This document shows positions 1 to 8,532 of a stretch of 64,000 nt of DNA, one piece after another. Positions within the stretch are counted from its first letter, which is position 1; each line of letters begins with the position of its first letter. The notes beneath the pieces are model-generated. The model did not search any database, had not been told where the DNA came from, and saw nothing but the letters and a program-made list of their open reading frames with translations. The translations under genes were made by a program, and so were the position numbers. Source of the stretch: Halomonas sp. McH1-25 (GTDB lineage: Bacteria; Pseudomonadota; Gammaproteobacteria; Pseudomonadales; Halomonadaceae); contig NZ_JAKRFI010000009.1 of the NCBI RefSeq assembly GCF_022348165.1, forward strand, positions 124,001-188,000, written 5' to 3'.

Positions 1-599
1 AGCACTACGGGCCTGCTGCGCCTCGTAACGTAACTTACGGATTGTAAGCTATTAGGTTGCGCTCTCGAATAACTTATGTTGTCCAGCAGGGCATTAGTTT
101 TCGGACAGACCGTAAGGCAACCAAAATGCACAAGGCTGTTGGTCAGGTAGGCGATAGATCCGGACTTCCATTACCTGTATCCGCTATCCCTTTGGCTTCA
201 GCGCCTTGAACTTGGACGTGATACCGTCATGTTTTCCTGCAAGCTGTTTTATTCAGCGTCGCAGGATGCTCTCAACAATGCCGAATGAGGGACTGGCTTC
301 ACCTAGTCCAGCATGAAACAGGCAGCTTCCTGCCTGAGCGTGGGCGTGAAGGAGCTTCGTTTTCTGATCATCAGGCAGCTTTCTAAGGATGGCAAGGATA
401 CTTCTCATGTGGATAGTCGGTTTATTGGGCCACCAGAAGTCTTCTTGATCTTGAACGTCTCTACCATCTTCACAATGAGACTTATTGGGTTGTCCGCTTC
501 AATTGGACCACTTTAAGCTGCACTCAGCTTAATTTCAGCTTGCTGCGTTAGACTGGCTGCCATTTCGTGCTTCTGTTCACTCATTACAGGAACCGTGCT
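1..599. other. Leading region without a recognisable gene
   Basis: No convincing gene is visible in this stretch. A 67-codon open frame at 313-516 has no recognisable domain and no good ribosome binding site, so I do not call it. Short reading-frame pieces on the minus strand before position 300 are interrupted by stops and could be debris of an inactive gene or mobile element, but I cannot assign a family. The last 60-80 bases presumably hold the copA promoter. A small perfect hairpin (AAGCTG-CACT-CAGCTT) lies near 514-529. Confidence 0.4.
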
Positions 600-2480
600 A
601 TGGCATCCTCATCGACAGTACAGACGCTATCACGGCGTCAACTGCTAAAGGTCGCTTCCGCGCTAGGTTTGTCTACCGCTGCACTAGGTTTGCGCCCCGC
701 CTGGGCCAGTTCCGCAGGCCTCAGCAACATCTATCCCCAAGGGGTGGAGCAAGGCAACGAAATCTCCCTTACGGTACGGCGCGAGTCGTTACCTATCGCC
801 GGCAAGATGGGGAAACCGATTACGCTTAACGGTACCAGTCCAGGGCCCTTGATACGACTGCGCGAGGGGCAGGATGCGGTCTTGAAGGTGACCAACTTGC
901 TGGATGAGGAAACATCGGTGCACTGGCACGGGCTCATCCTGCCACCGGAAATGGATGGAGTGCCTGGCGTCAGCTTTGCTGGCATTGCTCCGGGTGAAAC
1001 GTTCACGGCACGTTTCCCTGTCATCCAGAACGGCACCTACTGGTATCACAGCCACTCCGGTCTACAGGAGCAGCTTGGCCACGCGGGTCCGCTTATTATC
1101 GATGCTGCAGAACCTGAGGCGTTCACATATGACCGTGAACATGTGTTGCTGCTTACCGATTGGACTTTTGAAGACCCACAGGATGTCTTCCGTCACTTGA
1201 AAGTGGCGGAGGGGTATTACAACTACCAGGAGCGCACGCTTGCCGATTTCTTCGCCGATGTGGCGGAGAACGGCTTTGCCGATACGGTGGCGCAGCGCTC
1301 GATGTGGGAGCGAATGCGCATGAGCTCCCGTGACATCGCCGATGTCACGGGCAGCACTTATACCTACCTGATGAATGGACATGCGGCGAACGATAACTGG
1401 ACGGCGCTGTTCAAGCCTGGCGAGAAGGTGCGTCTACGAGTAATCAATGGCTCGGCAATGACCTACTTCGACGTGCGTATTCCTGGCCTGAAGATGACCG
1501 TAGTATCCGCCGACGGCCAGCCGGTACAGCCGGTACCCGTCGATGAGTTCCGGATTGCCGTGGCCGAGACCTACGATGTGATCATCGAGCCCGAAGGCGA
1601 CCGTGCCTATACCGTGTTCGCCGAATCCATGGATCGCAGCGGCTACGCACGCGGCACTCTGGCTCCTCGGCTAGGCATGGTGGCGCCGATTCCGCCGCGC
1701 CGTAAGATCGCAGATCGCGGCATGGAAGCGATGGCGGCACATGGTGGCATGGATCACTCCGGCATGCAGGGTATGGATCACTCCAACATGCAGGGCATGG
1801 ATCACTCCGGCATGCAGGGCATGAACCACTCCAACATGCAGGGCATGGACCACTCCAACATGCAGGGCATGGATCACTCCGGCATGCAGGGCATGGATCA
1901 CTCCGGCATGCAGGGCATGGATCACTCCAACATGCAGGGCATGGACTACCCCGGCGAGCAGGAGCCCACCCCAGAGAGCCGTACTACTGGGCTACTACCG
2001 GTGGGCACGGCCCAGCCAGGCTCGCGCTATGACCAGGCGGGTATCGGCATCGATCCCAGCGAGAGGCGCGTACTGGTTTATAGCGATCTCAAGGCCTACA
2101 CCCCCTGGCCGGATGTTCGCCCGCCTGGACGCGAGCTGGAACTGCAGCTGACCGGCAACATGGAGCGCTATATGTGGTCGTTCAATGACAAGACGTTCAG
2201 TGAAGTCAATGGTCCCATTCACTTCGAACATGGCGAGCGCCTGCGGTTGATCTTCGTCAATAACACCATGATGGAGCATCCCATTCACCTGCACGGCATG
2301 TGGATGGAATTGGAAAACGGCGCCGGTAAGCTGATCCCGCGTAAGCATACGCTGAACGTCAAGCCGGGGGAGCGGGTGTCCGCCCTAGTCAGCGCCGACG
2401 CACCAGGAAGCTGGGCCTTCCATTGTCACCTGCTCTACCACATGGATGCCGGCATGTTCCGGGTCGTCAAGGTCGCTTAA
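600..2480 (+). CDS. copA: CopA-type multicopper oxidase (copper resistance)
   Basis: Periplasmic multicopper oxidase of the PcoA/CopA family, thought to oxidise Cu(I) and sequester copper. A twin-arginine signal (SRRQLLK) near the N terminus indicates folded export. The copper-ligand motifs are visible in order: HWHG near residue 107, YHSHSG near 148, HPIHLHG at about 560 and HCHLLYH from 608, so all type 1/2/3 site motifs are present. Between domains lies a Met/His-rich eight-residue repeat (about residues 383-454), typical of CopA but long here. I prefer ATG 600 because it puts the Tat motif close to the N terminus; an in-frame start at 567 exists. It is followed four bases downstream by the ribosome binding site of copB, so copA-copB-cytochrome form an operon. 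About 626 residues, normal for the family. Confidence 0.95.
   Translation: MASSSTVQTLSRRQLLKVASALGLSTAALGLRPAWASSAGLSNIYPQGVEQGNEISLTVRRESLPIAGKMGKPITLNGTSPGPLIRLREGQDAVLKVTNLLDEETSVHWHGLILPPEMDGVPGVSFAGIAPGETFTARFPVIQNGTYWYHSHSGLQEQLGHAGPLIIDAAEPEAFTYDREHVLLLTDWTFEDPQDVFRHLKVAEGYYNYQERTLADFFADVAENGFADTVAQRSMWERMRMSSRDIADVTGSTYTYLMNGHAANDNWTALFKPGEKVRLRVINGSAMTYFDVRIPGLKMTVVSADGQPVQPVPVDEFRIAVAETYDVIIEPEGDRAYTVFAESMDRSGYARGTLAPRLGMVAPIPPRRKIADRGMEAMAAHGGMDHSGMQGMDHSNMQGMDHSGMQGMNHSNMQGMDHSNMQGMDHSGMQGMDHSGMQGMDHSNMQGMDYPGEQEPTPESRTTGLLPVGTAQPGSRYDQAGIGIDPSERRVLVYSDLKAYTPWPDVRPPGRELELQLTGNMERYMWSFNDKTFSEVNGPIHFEHGERLRLIFVNNTMMEHPIHLHGMWMELENGAGKLIPRKHTLNVKPGERVSALVSADAPGSWAFHCHLLYHMDAGMFRVVKVA
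1746..1961 (+). repeat. 24-bp tandem repeat inside copA
   Basis: Eight in-frame 24-bp units plus one degenerate ninth unit encode GMDHSGMQ or GMDHSNMQ, with one GMNHSNMQ variant; the last unit reads GMDYPGEQ. Every intact unit offers two Met and one His as copper ligands. The near-identical DNA units suggest recent expansion by slippage or recombination, so copy number may vary between strains. Confidence 0.95.
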
Positions 2481-2492
2481 GGAGTGCGGATC

Positions 2493-3275
2493 ATGCGTTT
2501 TACTACTCATTTATTGGCGGGGCTAGGCTTCCTGACGTTTACCTCGGCTACCTTGGTGCATGCCGATGGCGTTTCCGATGAGGGTTATGATGTTCCGCCA
2601 GGATGGGGCTTGCCGATGGAACAGCATAACTTTGGCACGTTTCTCGTCGATCGCCTGGAGTATGCCTGGACAGACGAGAATGAAGAAGCCGTGGTCTGGG
2701 ACTTTCAAGGTTGGTATGGCGGTGACTTCCAGCGCGTATACATCAAGGGCGAGGGCGAGAATGAACAGGGCGATGGGGAAGATGCCGAGTTCGAGTCGCT
2801 CGAAGTGCTCTATAGCCACCTGATTGCCGATTTCTGGGAACTGCAGGGCGGTGTCGGCTACCAGGGCGGTATCGCATCCAGCGATCATCCTGAGCGCACA
2901 TATGCGGTACTCAGCCTCCTCGGCACGATGCCTTACAGCATCGAGATCGACACCTCACTGCGAGTCAGTGATGAAGGCGATGTGTCGGCAAGCCTGGAAG
3001 CAGAATACGACGTTCGAGTGACACAGCGAACCATCCTACAGCCAAGAGCTGAAATCGAAGTGGCGGCCAGTGACGTCAAGGCGTTCGGGATCGGCGAGGG
3101 GCTGAATTCTACCCGTCTAGGTATGCGGCTGCGCTACGAGCTTACTCGCAAGTTTGCGCCTTATATCGGCGCTTACTGGGAAAAACAGTACGGCAATACT
3201 GCGGACATGACGCGGGAAGAGTTCGGTGAGGTCGAAGGCACCGGCGTCGTCGCTGGTGTCAGGATGTGGTTCTAA
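2493..3275 (+). CDS. copB: CopB outer-membrane copper resistance protein
   Basis: PcoB/CopB family: a predicted outer-membrane beta-barrel that works with CopA in periplasmic copper handling. The first 25 or so residues form a Sec signal peptide ending near HADG. The rest alternates short amphipathic strands rich in aromatic residues and ends in a phenylalanine (RMWF), as outer-membrane barrels do. ATG 2493 is chosen because AAGGAG lies 8 bases upstream; a GTG at 2484 is in frame but overlaps that site. It lacks the Met-rich N-terminal stretch that many CopB proteins carry, so here the Met-rich function sits in CopA. Length about 260 residues, normal for the core family. Confidence 0.9.
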   Translation: MRFTTHLLAGLGFLTFTSATLVHADGVSDEGYDVPPGWGLPMEQHNFGTFLVDRLEYAWTDENEEAVVWDFQGWYGGDFQRVYIKGEGENEQGDGEDAEFESLEVLYSHLIADFWELQGGVGYQGGIASSDHPERTYAVLSLLGTMPYSIEIDTSLRVSDEGDVSASLEAEYDVRVTQRTILQPRAEIEVAASDVKAFGIGEGLNSTRLGMRLRYELTRKFAPYIGAYWEKQYGNTADMTREEFGEVEGTGVVAGVRMWF

Positions 3276-3302
3276 CCTGCAGGCGATCTGAAGGAGAATA
3301 AG

Positions 3303-4085
3303 ATGCCGATATTTTATGGAGCCATCCTGGCACTGGCCGTGCTGGCTATTGGCGGTGTCGCTGTTATCTATAGCGGAGCGTATAACGTTGCCGCAAGCGA
3401 CGATCATACGGCGCTGGGTAAATGGGTAATGCATACAACGATGCATAACTCCGTCAGGGCGTCAGCTGACGATATCACCGTGCCTGACCTGAGCGACAAT
3501 GCCATGATCCAGCAGGGTGCGAGCGCCTATGATTCGCTATGCGCAGCCTGTCATCTCAAACCCGGGCTCAAGGACACGGTGCTACGTGCAGGGCTCAACC
3601 CGATGCCGCCCAACCTGACGGAGCAGAGCCATTGGGAACCGGCCGAGCAATTCTGGATCGTCAAGCATGGCATCAAAATGACCGGCATGCCGGCCTGGGG
3701 CGCAACACACGAGGATAAGGAACTCTGGGAAATAGTGGCATTCCTGCAGAAGCTACCCGAGCTCTCCGAGCAGGAATATCGCGAGCTGTTGCAACCGGCT
3801 GGGTCTCCTACCAACGCCCAAGCAGACGATGGTCATGCTCACGAGCATGGAGACACAAGTGGAATGACGGGCTCGCCAACAAAAAGCAATTCTGAGGCCC
3901 AGCAGGATGATGGTCATGGCCATGAGCACGGAGACACAAGTGGAATAATGGGGTCGACGTCCAAGGAATCGAAAGCTGCCCTGGACAAGGCCGACCAGGG
4001 GCATGATGACAGCAAGCTATCTGAGACATCCTCGGGCGCGGATGAGAGTAAAGAAGGCCACTATGCTGATGGCCACAGCCACTAA
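3303..4085 (+). CDS. Membrane-anchored mono-haem cytochrome c with His-rich tail
   Basis: The N terminus has one membrane segment (about residues 4-24) that would anchor the protein with its body in the periplasm. A single haem c site CAACH starts at residue 80, and the TGMPAWG motif supplies a distal Met at about 129. After the haem domain (ending near 165) comes an unusual tail with two copies of a DDGHxHEHGDTSG module and a final DGHSH, suggesting metal binding. A good ribosome binding site (AAGGAG) precedes ATG 3303, 27 bases after copB. Such cytochromes occur beside copA/copB, possibly as an electron acceptor for Cu(I) oxidation or as an accessory copper chaperone; that role is inference. 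Confidence 0.85.
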   Translation: MPIFYGAILALAVLAIGGVAVIYSGAYNVAASDDHTALGKWVMHTTMHNSVRASADDITVPDLSDNAMIQQGASAYDSLCAACHLKPGLKDTVLRAGLNPMPPNLTEQSHWEPAEQFWIVKHGIKMTGMPAWGATHEDKELWEIVAFLQKLPELSEQEYRELLQPAGSPTNAQADDGHAHEHGDTSGMTGSPTKSNSEAQQDDGHGHEHGDTSGIMGSTSKESKAALDKADQGHDDSKLSETSSGADESKEGHYADGHSH

Positions 4086-4108
4086 GAGTCGGACCAGCGA
4101 GGCATGTC

Positions 4109-4780
4109 ATGCGGTTGTTACTCGTAGAGGATGACGATCTGCTGGCCGAGAGCCTGTCGGAAACCCTGGAGGACGAAGGATATCGGGTAGATGTCTCGGC
4201 GCGGATGCGAGAAGCTGTATCCCTGATGGCCAGCGAGGAATATAGCCTAGTGATTCTTGATCTGGGACTACCCGATGGTTCCGGCTTGGAATTGCTGGAT
4301 CGCTGGCGGCGCGATGGACGCTGCCTGCCGATCCTCGCCCTGACGGCCCGCGATAGCTGGGAAGATAAGGTGGATGGCTTACGTCGCGGTGCGGATGACT
4401 ATCTTACCAAGCCCTACCATGAGGCCGAACTGCTGGCCAGGCTTCATGCTCTGCTAAGGCGTAGCACGGGAGCTGTGGAAGCGGTCCTAAGCGTGAACGG
4501 GATTACTCTCGACGAGGTGGCGAAACAGGCTAGTGGTGCTGACGGCTCTTGGCACACACTCACCTCGACCGAGTATTGTCTACTGCGCTACCTGATGCGG
4601 TATCCGGATCGGGTACATTCGAAGGAGAGCTTACTGAGCCAACTCTATACCCTAGGCCAGGATGCTGCTGCGCCTAACCTGATAGAAGTCTATATTGGCC
4701 GGCTACGGCGTCTGCTAGGCAAGCACAGCATTCAAACGCGGCGTGGACAGGGCTATGTTTTTCCTTCGCATAGATCGTAG
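4109..4780 (+). CDS. OmpR-family response regulator (probably copper-responsive)
   Basis: A two-domain response regulator of 223 residues. The receiver domain shows the acidic pocket EDDD at residues 7-10, the phospho-acceptor Asp51 (LDLGLPDG), the TAR motif and the conserved KPY lysine. The C-terminal half is a winged-helix OmpR/PhoB DNA-binding domain ending in RRGQGYVF. Lying directly after copA/copB/cytochrome and overlapping the sensor kinase gene, it is most simply the CopR/PcoR-type activator of this island; the inducing metal is inferred from context only. Its sequence style also resembles PhoP-like regulators. Confidence 0.92.
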   Translation: MRLLLVEDDDLLAESLSETLEDEGYRVDVSARMREAVSLMASEEYSLVILDLGLPDGSGLELLDRWRRDGRCLPILALTARDSWEDKVDGLRRGADDYLTKPYHEAELLARLHALLRRSTGAVEAVLSVNGITLDEVAKQASGADGSWHTLTSTEYCLLRYLMRYPDRVHSKESLLSQLYTLGQDAAAPNLIEVYIGRLRRLLGKHSIQTRRGQGYVFPSHRS

Positions 4781-6074
4781 GAGCCTAAGAGTCCGCCTGC
4801 TGACCCGGCTAGGGTTGGTCGCGTTAGTCGTCGTCGGTGTGACGTGGCTATTACACGGCATCTTACTGCGTGATCTGGCTCGTGAATTTCTCGGGGAGCG
4901 GTTGCGTCAGGAGGCTCACTACACCATCGAGCGATTGCAGCAGCTTGGCGAGCCACCAAGCCAGTGGCTCGAACCGGGCTCGTTCGCCTCGGAGGTCTTC
5001 CATCACCTATATGTATTGCGGGTGGGGGATCAGGTTTTCTCTTCACATCCAGATTGGCTCGCCTTCCTGGCGCCGTTTTTTGATGGCGCCGACGCAGAGG
5101 TCTTTGATGTCCAGTGGCAGGGGCATCAGCTGCTCATCTATCGTGAAACGCTAATGGTAGATGGCCGCCCCGGTGTCTTATTGATTGGTGAGGACTTCGC
5201 TCAGGTAGAGTCCGGCCTTGAGACTCTGCATTGGTGGGTGGGAAGCATCGCCGGTATCCTGCTGCTACTGTTGATTCTTCTGAATTTAGTCGCAGTCAAC
5301 CGTAGTTTACGTCCACTGTCTCGCTTACAACGACAGCTGGCCGAGTTTCAGTCGGGCCAGCGGGGGCAGCTCGATATTGACACGCCATCCGAATTGGACG
5401 ACTTGCTTGCTCAGTTGAATAATTTCATGCATGAGTTACAACAACGGCTGCTTCGTTCGCGTGAGGCTGTGGCCAACCTGTCGCATACACTGCAGACGCC
5501 GCTAGCGGCTGTTACCCAAGTTCTACGAGGTAGCCGCCCGATTGATGATCAGCGGAGAAAGCGCATGCTTGAACGCCTGGAAGGTATGCAGGCGCAATTG
5601 TCCTCCGAGTTACGTCGAGCTCGTTTCGCCGGGCCAATGAGTGGACAGCGAGCCAATGTGGCTAAGGAGGCGGAAACGCTCATTGATATGATGCGAACAC
5701 TTTATCCCGATAAGCGCTTTGAATTGGATGTCTCGCTTCCACCCGCACATAGTATTGCCATCGAGCGCCAAGACCTTAACGAGATGCTTGGCATCCTACT
5801 TGATAACGGTGGCAAATGGGCTCGCGAATTTGTGGCGTGTCGCATATTCAGAGATGACGGACTGATCATTGAAGTAGAGGATGATGGTGTAGGGGTGGAA
5901 CCGTCCGATTTATCGCAACTTGGCCAGCGAGGGAAAAGACTCGATGAGAACACCTACGGCCATGGACTGGGATTAGCCATTCTGAAGCAGATCGTTTCAC
6001 AATATCGAGGCAAGGTGACGTTCTTTTCTCCCTTTGGCGAAGGCCTCCACGTGCGCATCGTGCTGCCCTGTTAA
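4755..6074 (+). CDS. Sensor histidine kinase, PhoQ-like H-box
   Basis: Inner-membrane sensor kinase paired with the upstream regulator; the genes overlap. Two membrane segments (about residues 13-35 and 158-180) flank a periplasmic sensor domain of roughly 120 residues. A HAMP segment follows, then the phospho-accepting H-box NLSHTLQTPL (His near residue 244), closer to the PhoQ type than to SHELRTPL. The ATP-binding domain has an N-box (LLDNGGKWA), G1 (EDDGVGV) and G2 (GHGLGL). Start uncertain: ATG 4755 and GTG 4743 are both in frame and neither has a strong ribosome binding site, fitting translational coupling. The periplasmic domain has no obvious Met/His/Cys copper site, so the ligand is not proven. 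Confidence 0.9.
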   Translation: MFFLRIDRRSLRVRLLTRLGLVALVVVGVTWLLHGILLRDLAREFLGERLRQEAHYTIERLQQLGEPPSQWLEPGSFASEVFHHLYVLRVGDQVFSSHPDWLAFLAPFFDGADAEVFDVQWQGHQLLIYRETLMVDGRPGVLLIGEDFAQVESGLETLHWWVGSIAGILLLLLILLNLVAVNRSLRPLSRLQRQLAEFQSGQRGQLDIDTPSELDDLLAQLNNFMHELQQRLLRSREAVANLSHTLQTPLAAVTQVLRGSRPIDDQRRKRMLERLEGMQAQLSSELRRARFAGPMSGQRANVAKEAETLIDMMRTLYPDKRFELDVSLPPAHSIAIERQDLNEMLGILLDNGGKWAREFVACRIFRDDGLIIEVEDDGVGVEPSDLSQLGQRGKRLDENTYGHGLGLAILKQIVSQYRGKVTFFSPFGEGLHVRIVLPC

Positions 6075-6571
6075 TCACTTCTAGCTGCAGTTTGGAAAGT
6101 TGAAGAAGTGCTAGTGGCGGAGAGCACAAGGCCGGGGCATGTCCCGGATCCTCAACTGATCGGCAGATCATGCTGTTACATATTTTTTATCGTCCGCTAT
6201 TTCAGGCGATGCGCATGGTTTCATGCTCGTCGAGAGAAAGTAGGTGGTTAGCAGTTTCCGAGCTGAACTTGTCTCGGCATGTGCAAAAAACTAGGATTTA
6301 AGTTAGCATTTTTTCTCATCAGGGTTGCCAACGTCTACCAGTAAAGGAAGGCCGTTAAAGTGCGATGCTTAGAACGTCTGTTGAAATAGTAATATAAGGG
6401 TGGATGTGGCAGTTCTACATTGCTTATCAGAGATAGGTATTTCCTTCTTTATCTATTGACCTATGAGCAGCACATACGTTTTACATTACGTTAGAAGGAA
6501 GCGCGCGGCTGGCCTGATGTAATGCCTCCTATATGCCCGCTGAGCGGTTTTTAATGTAATCGAGGTGTTCA
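6075..6571. other. AT-rich intergenic region
   Basis: About 500 bases without a convincing gene. It contains a short palindrome CCGGGGCATGTCCCGG near 6132-6147 that may help end the kinase transcript, and several AT-rich blocks able to serve as promoter for the small membrane peptide and DUF411 gene that follow. The base composition is clearly poorer in GC than the neighbouring operons, which fits an acquired segment. Confidence 0.4.
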
Positions 6572-6718
6572 ATGTTTGCTGACTGCACCATGATGACTGG
6601 TTCCATGAGCTGGATGATGCTCCTGATGGGAGGCAGCTTACTGCTACTGGTAGGCTTAGGAATTGCTGCTTTGATTAAATACTTGTTTTCACGGCAGGAA
6701 GTGAGGAAATTCTCATGA
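6572..6718 (+). CDS. 48-residue membrane peptide, coupled to DUF411 gene
   Basis: A small open frame that starts at ATG 6572 and whose TGA overlaps the ATG of the next gene (ATGA), the classic arrangement for translational coupling. The peptide is Met-rich at the N terminus (MFADCTMMTG...SWMMLLM), then has one hydrophobic helix (about residues 16-35) and a basic C terminus. Met and Cys clusters next to a membrane helix in a copper island suggest a copper-associated membrane peptide, but I know no named family for it. A weak purine-rich site (CGAGG) lies upstream of the start. Confidence 0.6.
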   Translation: MFADCTMMTGSMSWMMLLMGGSLLLLVGLGIAALIKYLFSRQEVRKFS

Positions 6719-7155
6719 AAAAACGATTTACTATGCTATTGATTTCCGGCTTTTTGCTGGTCGGTGCAGCCAACGTTCAAGCGGTGATGCCTGATAGCGC
6801 TAGACTCTACAAGAATCCTTCATGTGGCTGTTGTGATGAATACGCTAAGCATCTGGAAGCCAGAGGTGTCGAGGTCGAAATCGTTGAAAGCCAAGATCTT
6901 AGTAATGTCAAACTGGAGGCTGGCGTCCCCTACGGTTACGGGTCGTGCCATACAGTCATGCTGGACGACTACGTAATTGAGGGCCATGTTCCCTTGGCCG
7001 CTATCGACAAACTGCTTGCCGAGCGTCCGGACGCCGACGGCATTGGCCTGGCTGGTATGCCTCAGGGCTCTCCGGGCATGCCGGGGCCCAAGCAGGCGCC
7101 ATTCGAGATCATTAGCTTTGAGGAGCAGGAGGCAGCACCTTTCATGACGTTGTAG
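6715..7155 (+). CDS. DUF411 periplasmic metal-associated protein
   Basis: 146 residues with a Sec signal peptide (about residues 1-23). The mature part matches the DUF411 family, often found in copper and silver resistance clusters: a CGCC motif near residue 38 (NPSCGCCDEY), a thioredoxin-like fold, the SCHT motif near 79 and the GHVP signature. The paired cysteines are likely to bind Cu(I) or undergo disulfide exchange. The C terminus has a Gly/Met/Pro-rich stretch (GMPQGSPGMPG), a further potential copper-binding patch. It is translationally coupled to the upstream 48-residue membrane peptide. The exact biochemical role of DUF411 proteins is not established. Confidence 0.88.
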   Translation: MKKRFTMLLISGFLLVGAANVQAVMPDSARLYKNPSCGCCDEYAKHLEARGVEVEIVESQDLSNVKLEAGVPYGYGSCHTVMLDDYVIEGHVPLAAIDKLLAERPDADGIGLAGMPQGSPGMPGPKQAPFEIISFEEQEAAPFMTL

Positions 7156-7280
7156 ATGGAAGTACTTGTTGCGCGCGGCACAACGAGAACGGCAGCGACC
7201 CTAAAGACGAGAAGAAGCGGAATGGATATGCGAAAGCAGGGCGCGCTATGACATTCCATTATGGTGAGCCTGAATGTGTT

Positions 7281-7305
7281 TGAGCGGTCAAGTACCGCTC
7301 ATTTT
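7281..7305 (+). terminator. Hairpin terminator after the DUF411 gene
   Basis: Perfect eight-base stem TGAGCGGT/ACCGCTCA with a five-base loop, followed by TTTTCC. It overlaps the stop codon of the minus-strand interrupted gene, so it may act in a convergent setting. Confidence 0.55.
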
Positions 7306-7658
7306 CCTGCTCCCGGCGGGGACTGATGGCTACTCCAGGGCTCGTGGTGGGCATTGTCTTCCACGTTCTGGTCGACGAACCGATAGGGATCTTCCTTGAA
7401 GCGGGTCCACCAGTCATGGCTTACCTCAACAGCATGCTTGGCTAGAATGTCCTCCACACAATTGATGCACAGACGTGATGCATCATAGGCCAGATCGAGC
7501 CGCTGCTTACTCTCGTTGAAAGATACGCTATCCAGGCCCTAGAGCTGATCGATTTCAGCGATGGCTACCTGGCGCTTTTCAGAGTTACTGGGCTTGAGCT
7601 TGAGGCGACGTTTCACCAGGCTGACCGTGGAGACGCCCAGGCGGTATTCAACTTGCAT
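7299..7658 (-). pseudogene. Small CxxC metal-associated protein interrupted by an amber codon
   Basis: Reading from ATG 7658 gives 39 sensible codons, then a TAG at 7539-7541, then 79 further codons in the same frame to a TGA at 7299-7301. The combined protein of about 119 residues begins MQVEYRLGVSTVSLVKRR and continues after the stop with GLDSVSFNESKQ, then CINC (a CxxC pair), VSHDWWTRFKED and a His-containing tail. The unbroken frame on both sides shows a recent nonsense mutation rather than random sequence; TAG is one base from a Tyr codon. I recognise the protein as a small conserved type seen near metal-transport genes, but cannot name a family firmly. A GGGA site precedes the start. 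Suppression of the amber codon cannot be excluded. Confidence 0.7.
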
Positions 7659-7761
7659 GGCTGTTTCCCTGACGAGCGAAACGAACGCCTGTGGAAATCC
7701 ACAGGCGGGAAAAGTGCTCAAACTCTAGGTTGTTAATTTCCGTGGCTGGCTGACACGAAGG

Positions 7762-8112
7762 TCAGTGCTTGTGCTCCTCGCCTTGCATATTGCCCATACC
7801 TTCGCCGTTGCTGCCATGCATGTTGCCCATCATCTGTTGCATCATCTGCATGTGCTTCTGCATCTGGCGCATGTGCTCCTGCATCATGGCCGAGCGTTCT
7901 TCCTGAGTATTGGCAGCCGACATCTGTTCCATGTGCTGCTGCATCTGTTCCATATGCTCACGCATCATGGGCATCATGTCGCCCTGGCCACCATTCATCA
8001 TATGGCCGTCGCTCATGCCTTCCTCCATATTATGGTTTTCCTGTTGTGCCAAGGCAGGGCTCGAAATCGTTAGTGCAGCCAATGACAACATCACTAATCT
8101 GGAAAGGGGCAT
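7762..8112 (-). CDS. Secreted Met/His-rich protein, probable copper binding
   Basis: About 116 residues. A strong ribosome binding site (AAGGAGGAG) sits before ATG 8112, which fixes the start. Residues 1-23 form a Sec signal peptide ending ALAQQ. The mature protein is dominated by Met, His, Gln and Glu in repeated blocks (MREHMEQMQQHMEQM, MQEHMRQMQKHMQMMQQMM), likely a long helix or coiled coil studded with soft-metal ligands, and ends EEHKH. It looks like a periplasmic copper sponge, comparable in logic to CopK/PcoE-type proteins but not evidently homologous. It stands alone on the minus strand, divergent from the NuoA-like operon. Confidence 0.8.
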   Translation of the reverse strand: MPLSRLVMLSLAALTISSPALAQQENHNMEEGMSDGHMMNGGQGDMMPMMREHMEQMQQHMEQMSAANTQEERSAMMQEHMRQMQKHMQMMQQMMGNMHGSNGEGMGNMQGEEHKH

Positions 8113-8532
8113 TGCGTACTCCTCCTTCGTTAAATACATAGAGAAAGGATGGACGGTTTCTGCTTTTCGTGAATTGATGGAGCTCAATGTTTCCATTCTT
8201 TCTCTATAAATAAGATGATAACTCCTGTCGGCAATAGCTAAGCTAGCAGGTGCTAGTTGGAAGAGGAAGCGATCTGATTAAAATCATAAAGCTAAGTGCT
8301 GTCTAATCAATTGGATAGATAGAATGGTACATTTGATGAGGTGAATCTGAAGCGATGAATGCTGAGTATTGCACATGGTTACTGTATTTTACATTTTTAC
8401 ATAAGTGGATTCAGCTTGCGTTCAGGATTGCTATCTAAGCTTGAAGTCTGAATACATAGAATAATAAGTAGGTAAGGCTGCTACGTTTGTAGTGACGGTA
8501 AGGATTGCTGGCCAGCGACGCGAGGGATTCGC
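8113..8532. promoter_or_regulatory. AT-rich divergent promoter region
   Basis: 420 bases between the Met/His-rich gene (minus) and the complex-I-like operon (plus). I see no open frame of interest. The sequence is markedly AT-rich, with TATAAA-, TAGAAT- and ATAAT-like hexamers, as expected for two divergent promoters. I could not pick a single confident -35/-10 pair. Confidence 0.45.

Noticed and set aside
313-516. 67-codon frame at the left end
   Set aside because: No ribosome binding site, no domain, no conserved character.
1671-1925. Minus-strand frame with repeated HALHAGVI units
   Set aside because: A shadow of the 24-bp tandem repeat in copA; no start signal or domain.
1746-1961. Tandem 24-bp repeats as a CRISPR array
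   Set aside because: There are no spacers; the units are contiguous and keep the copA reading frame.
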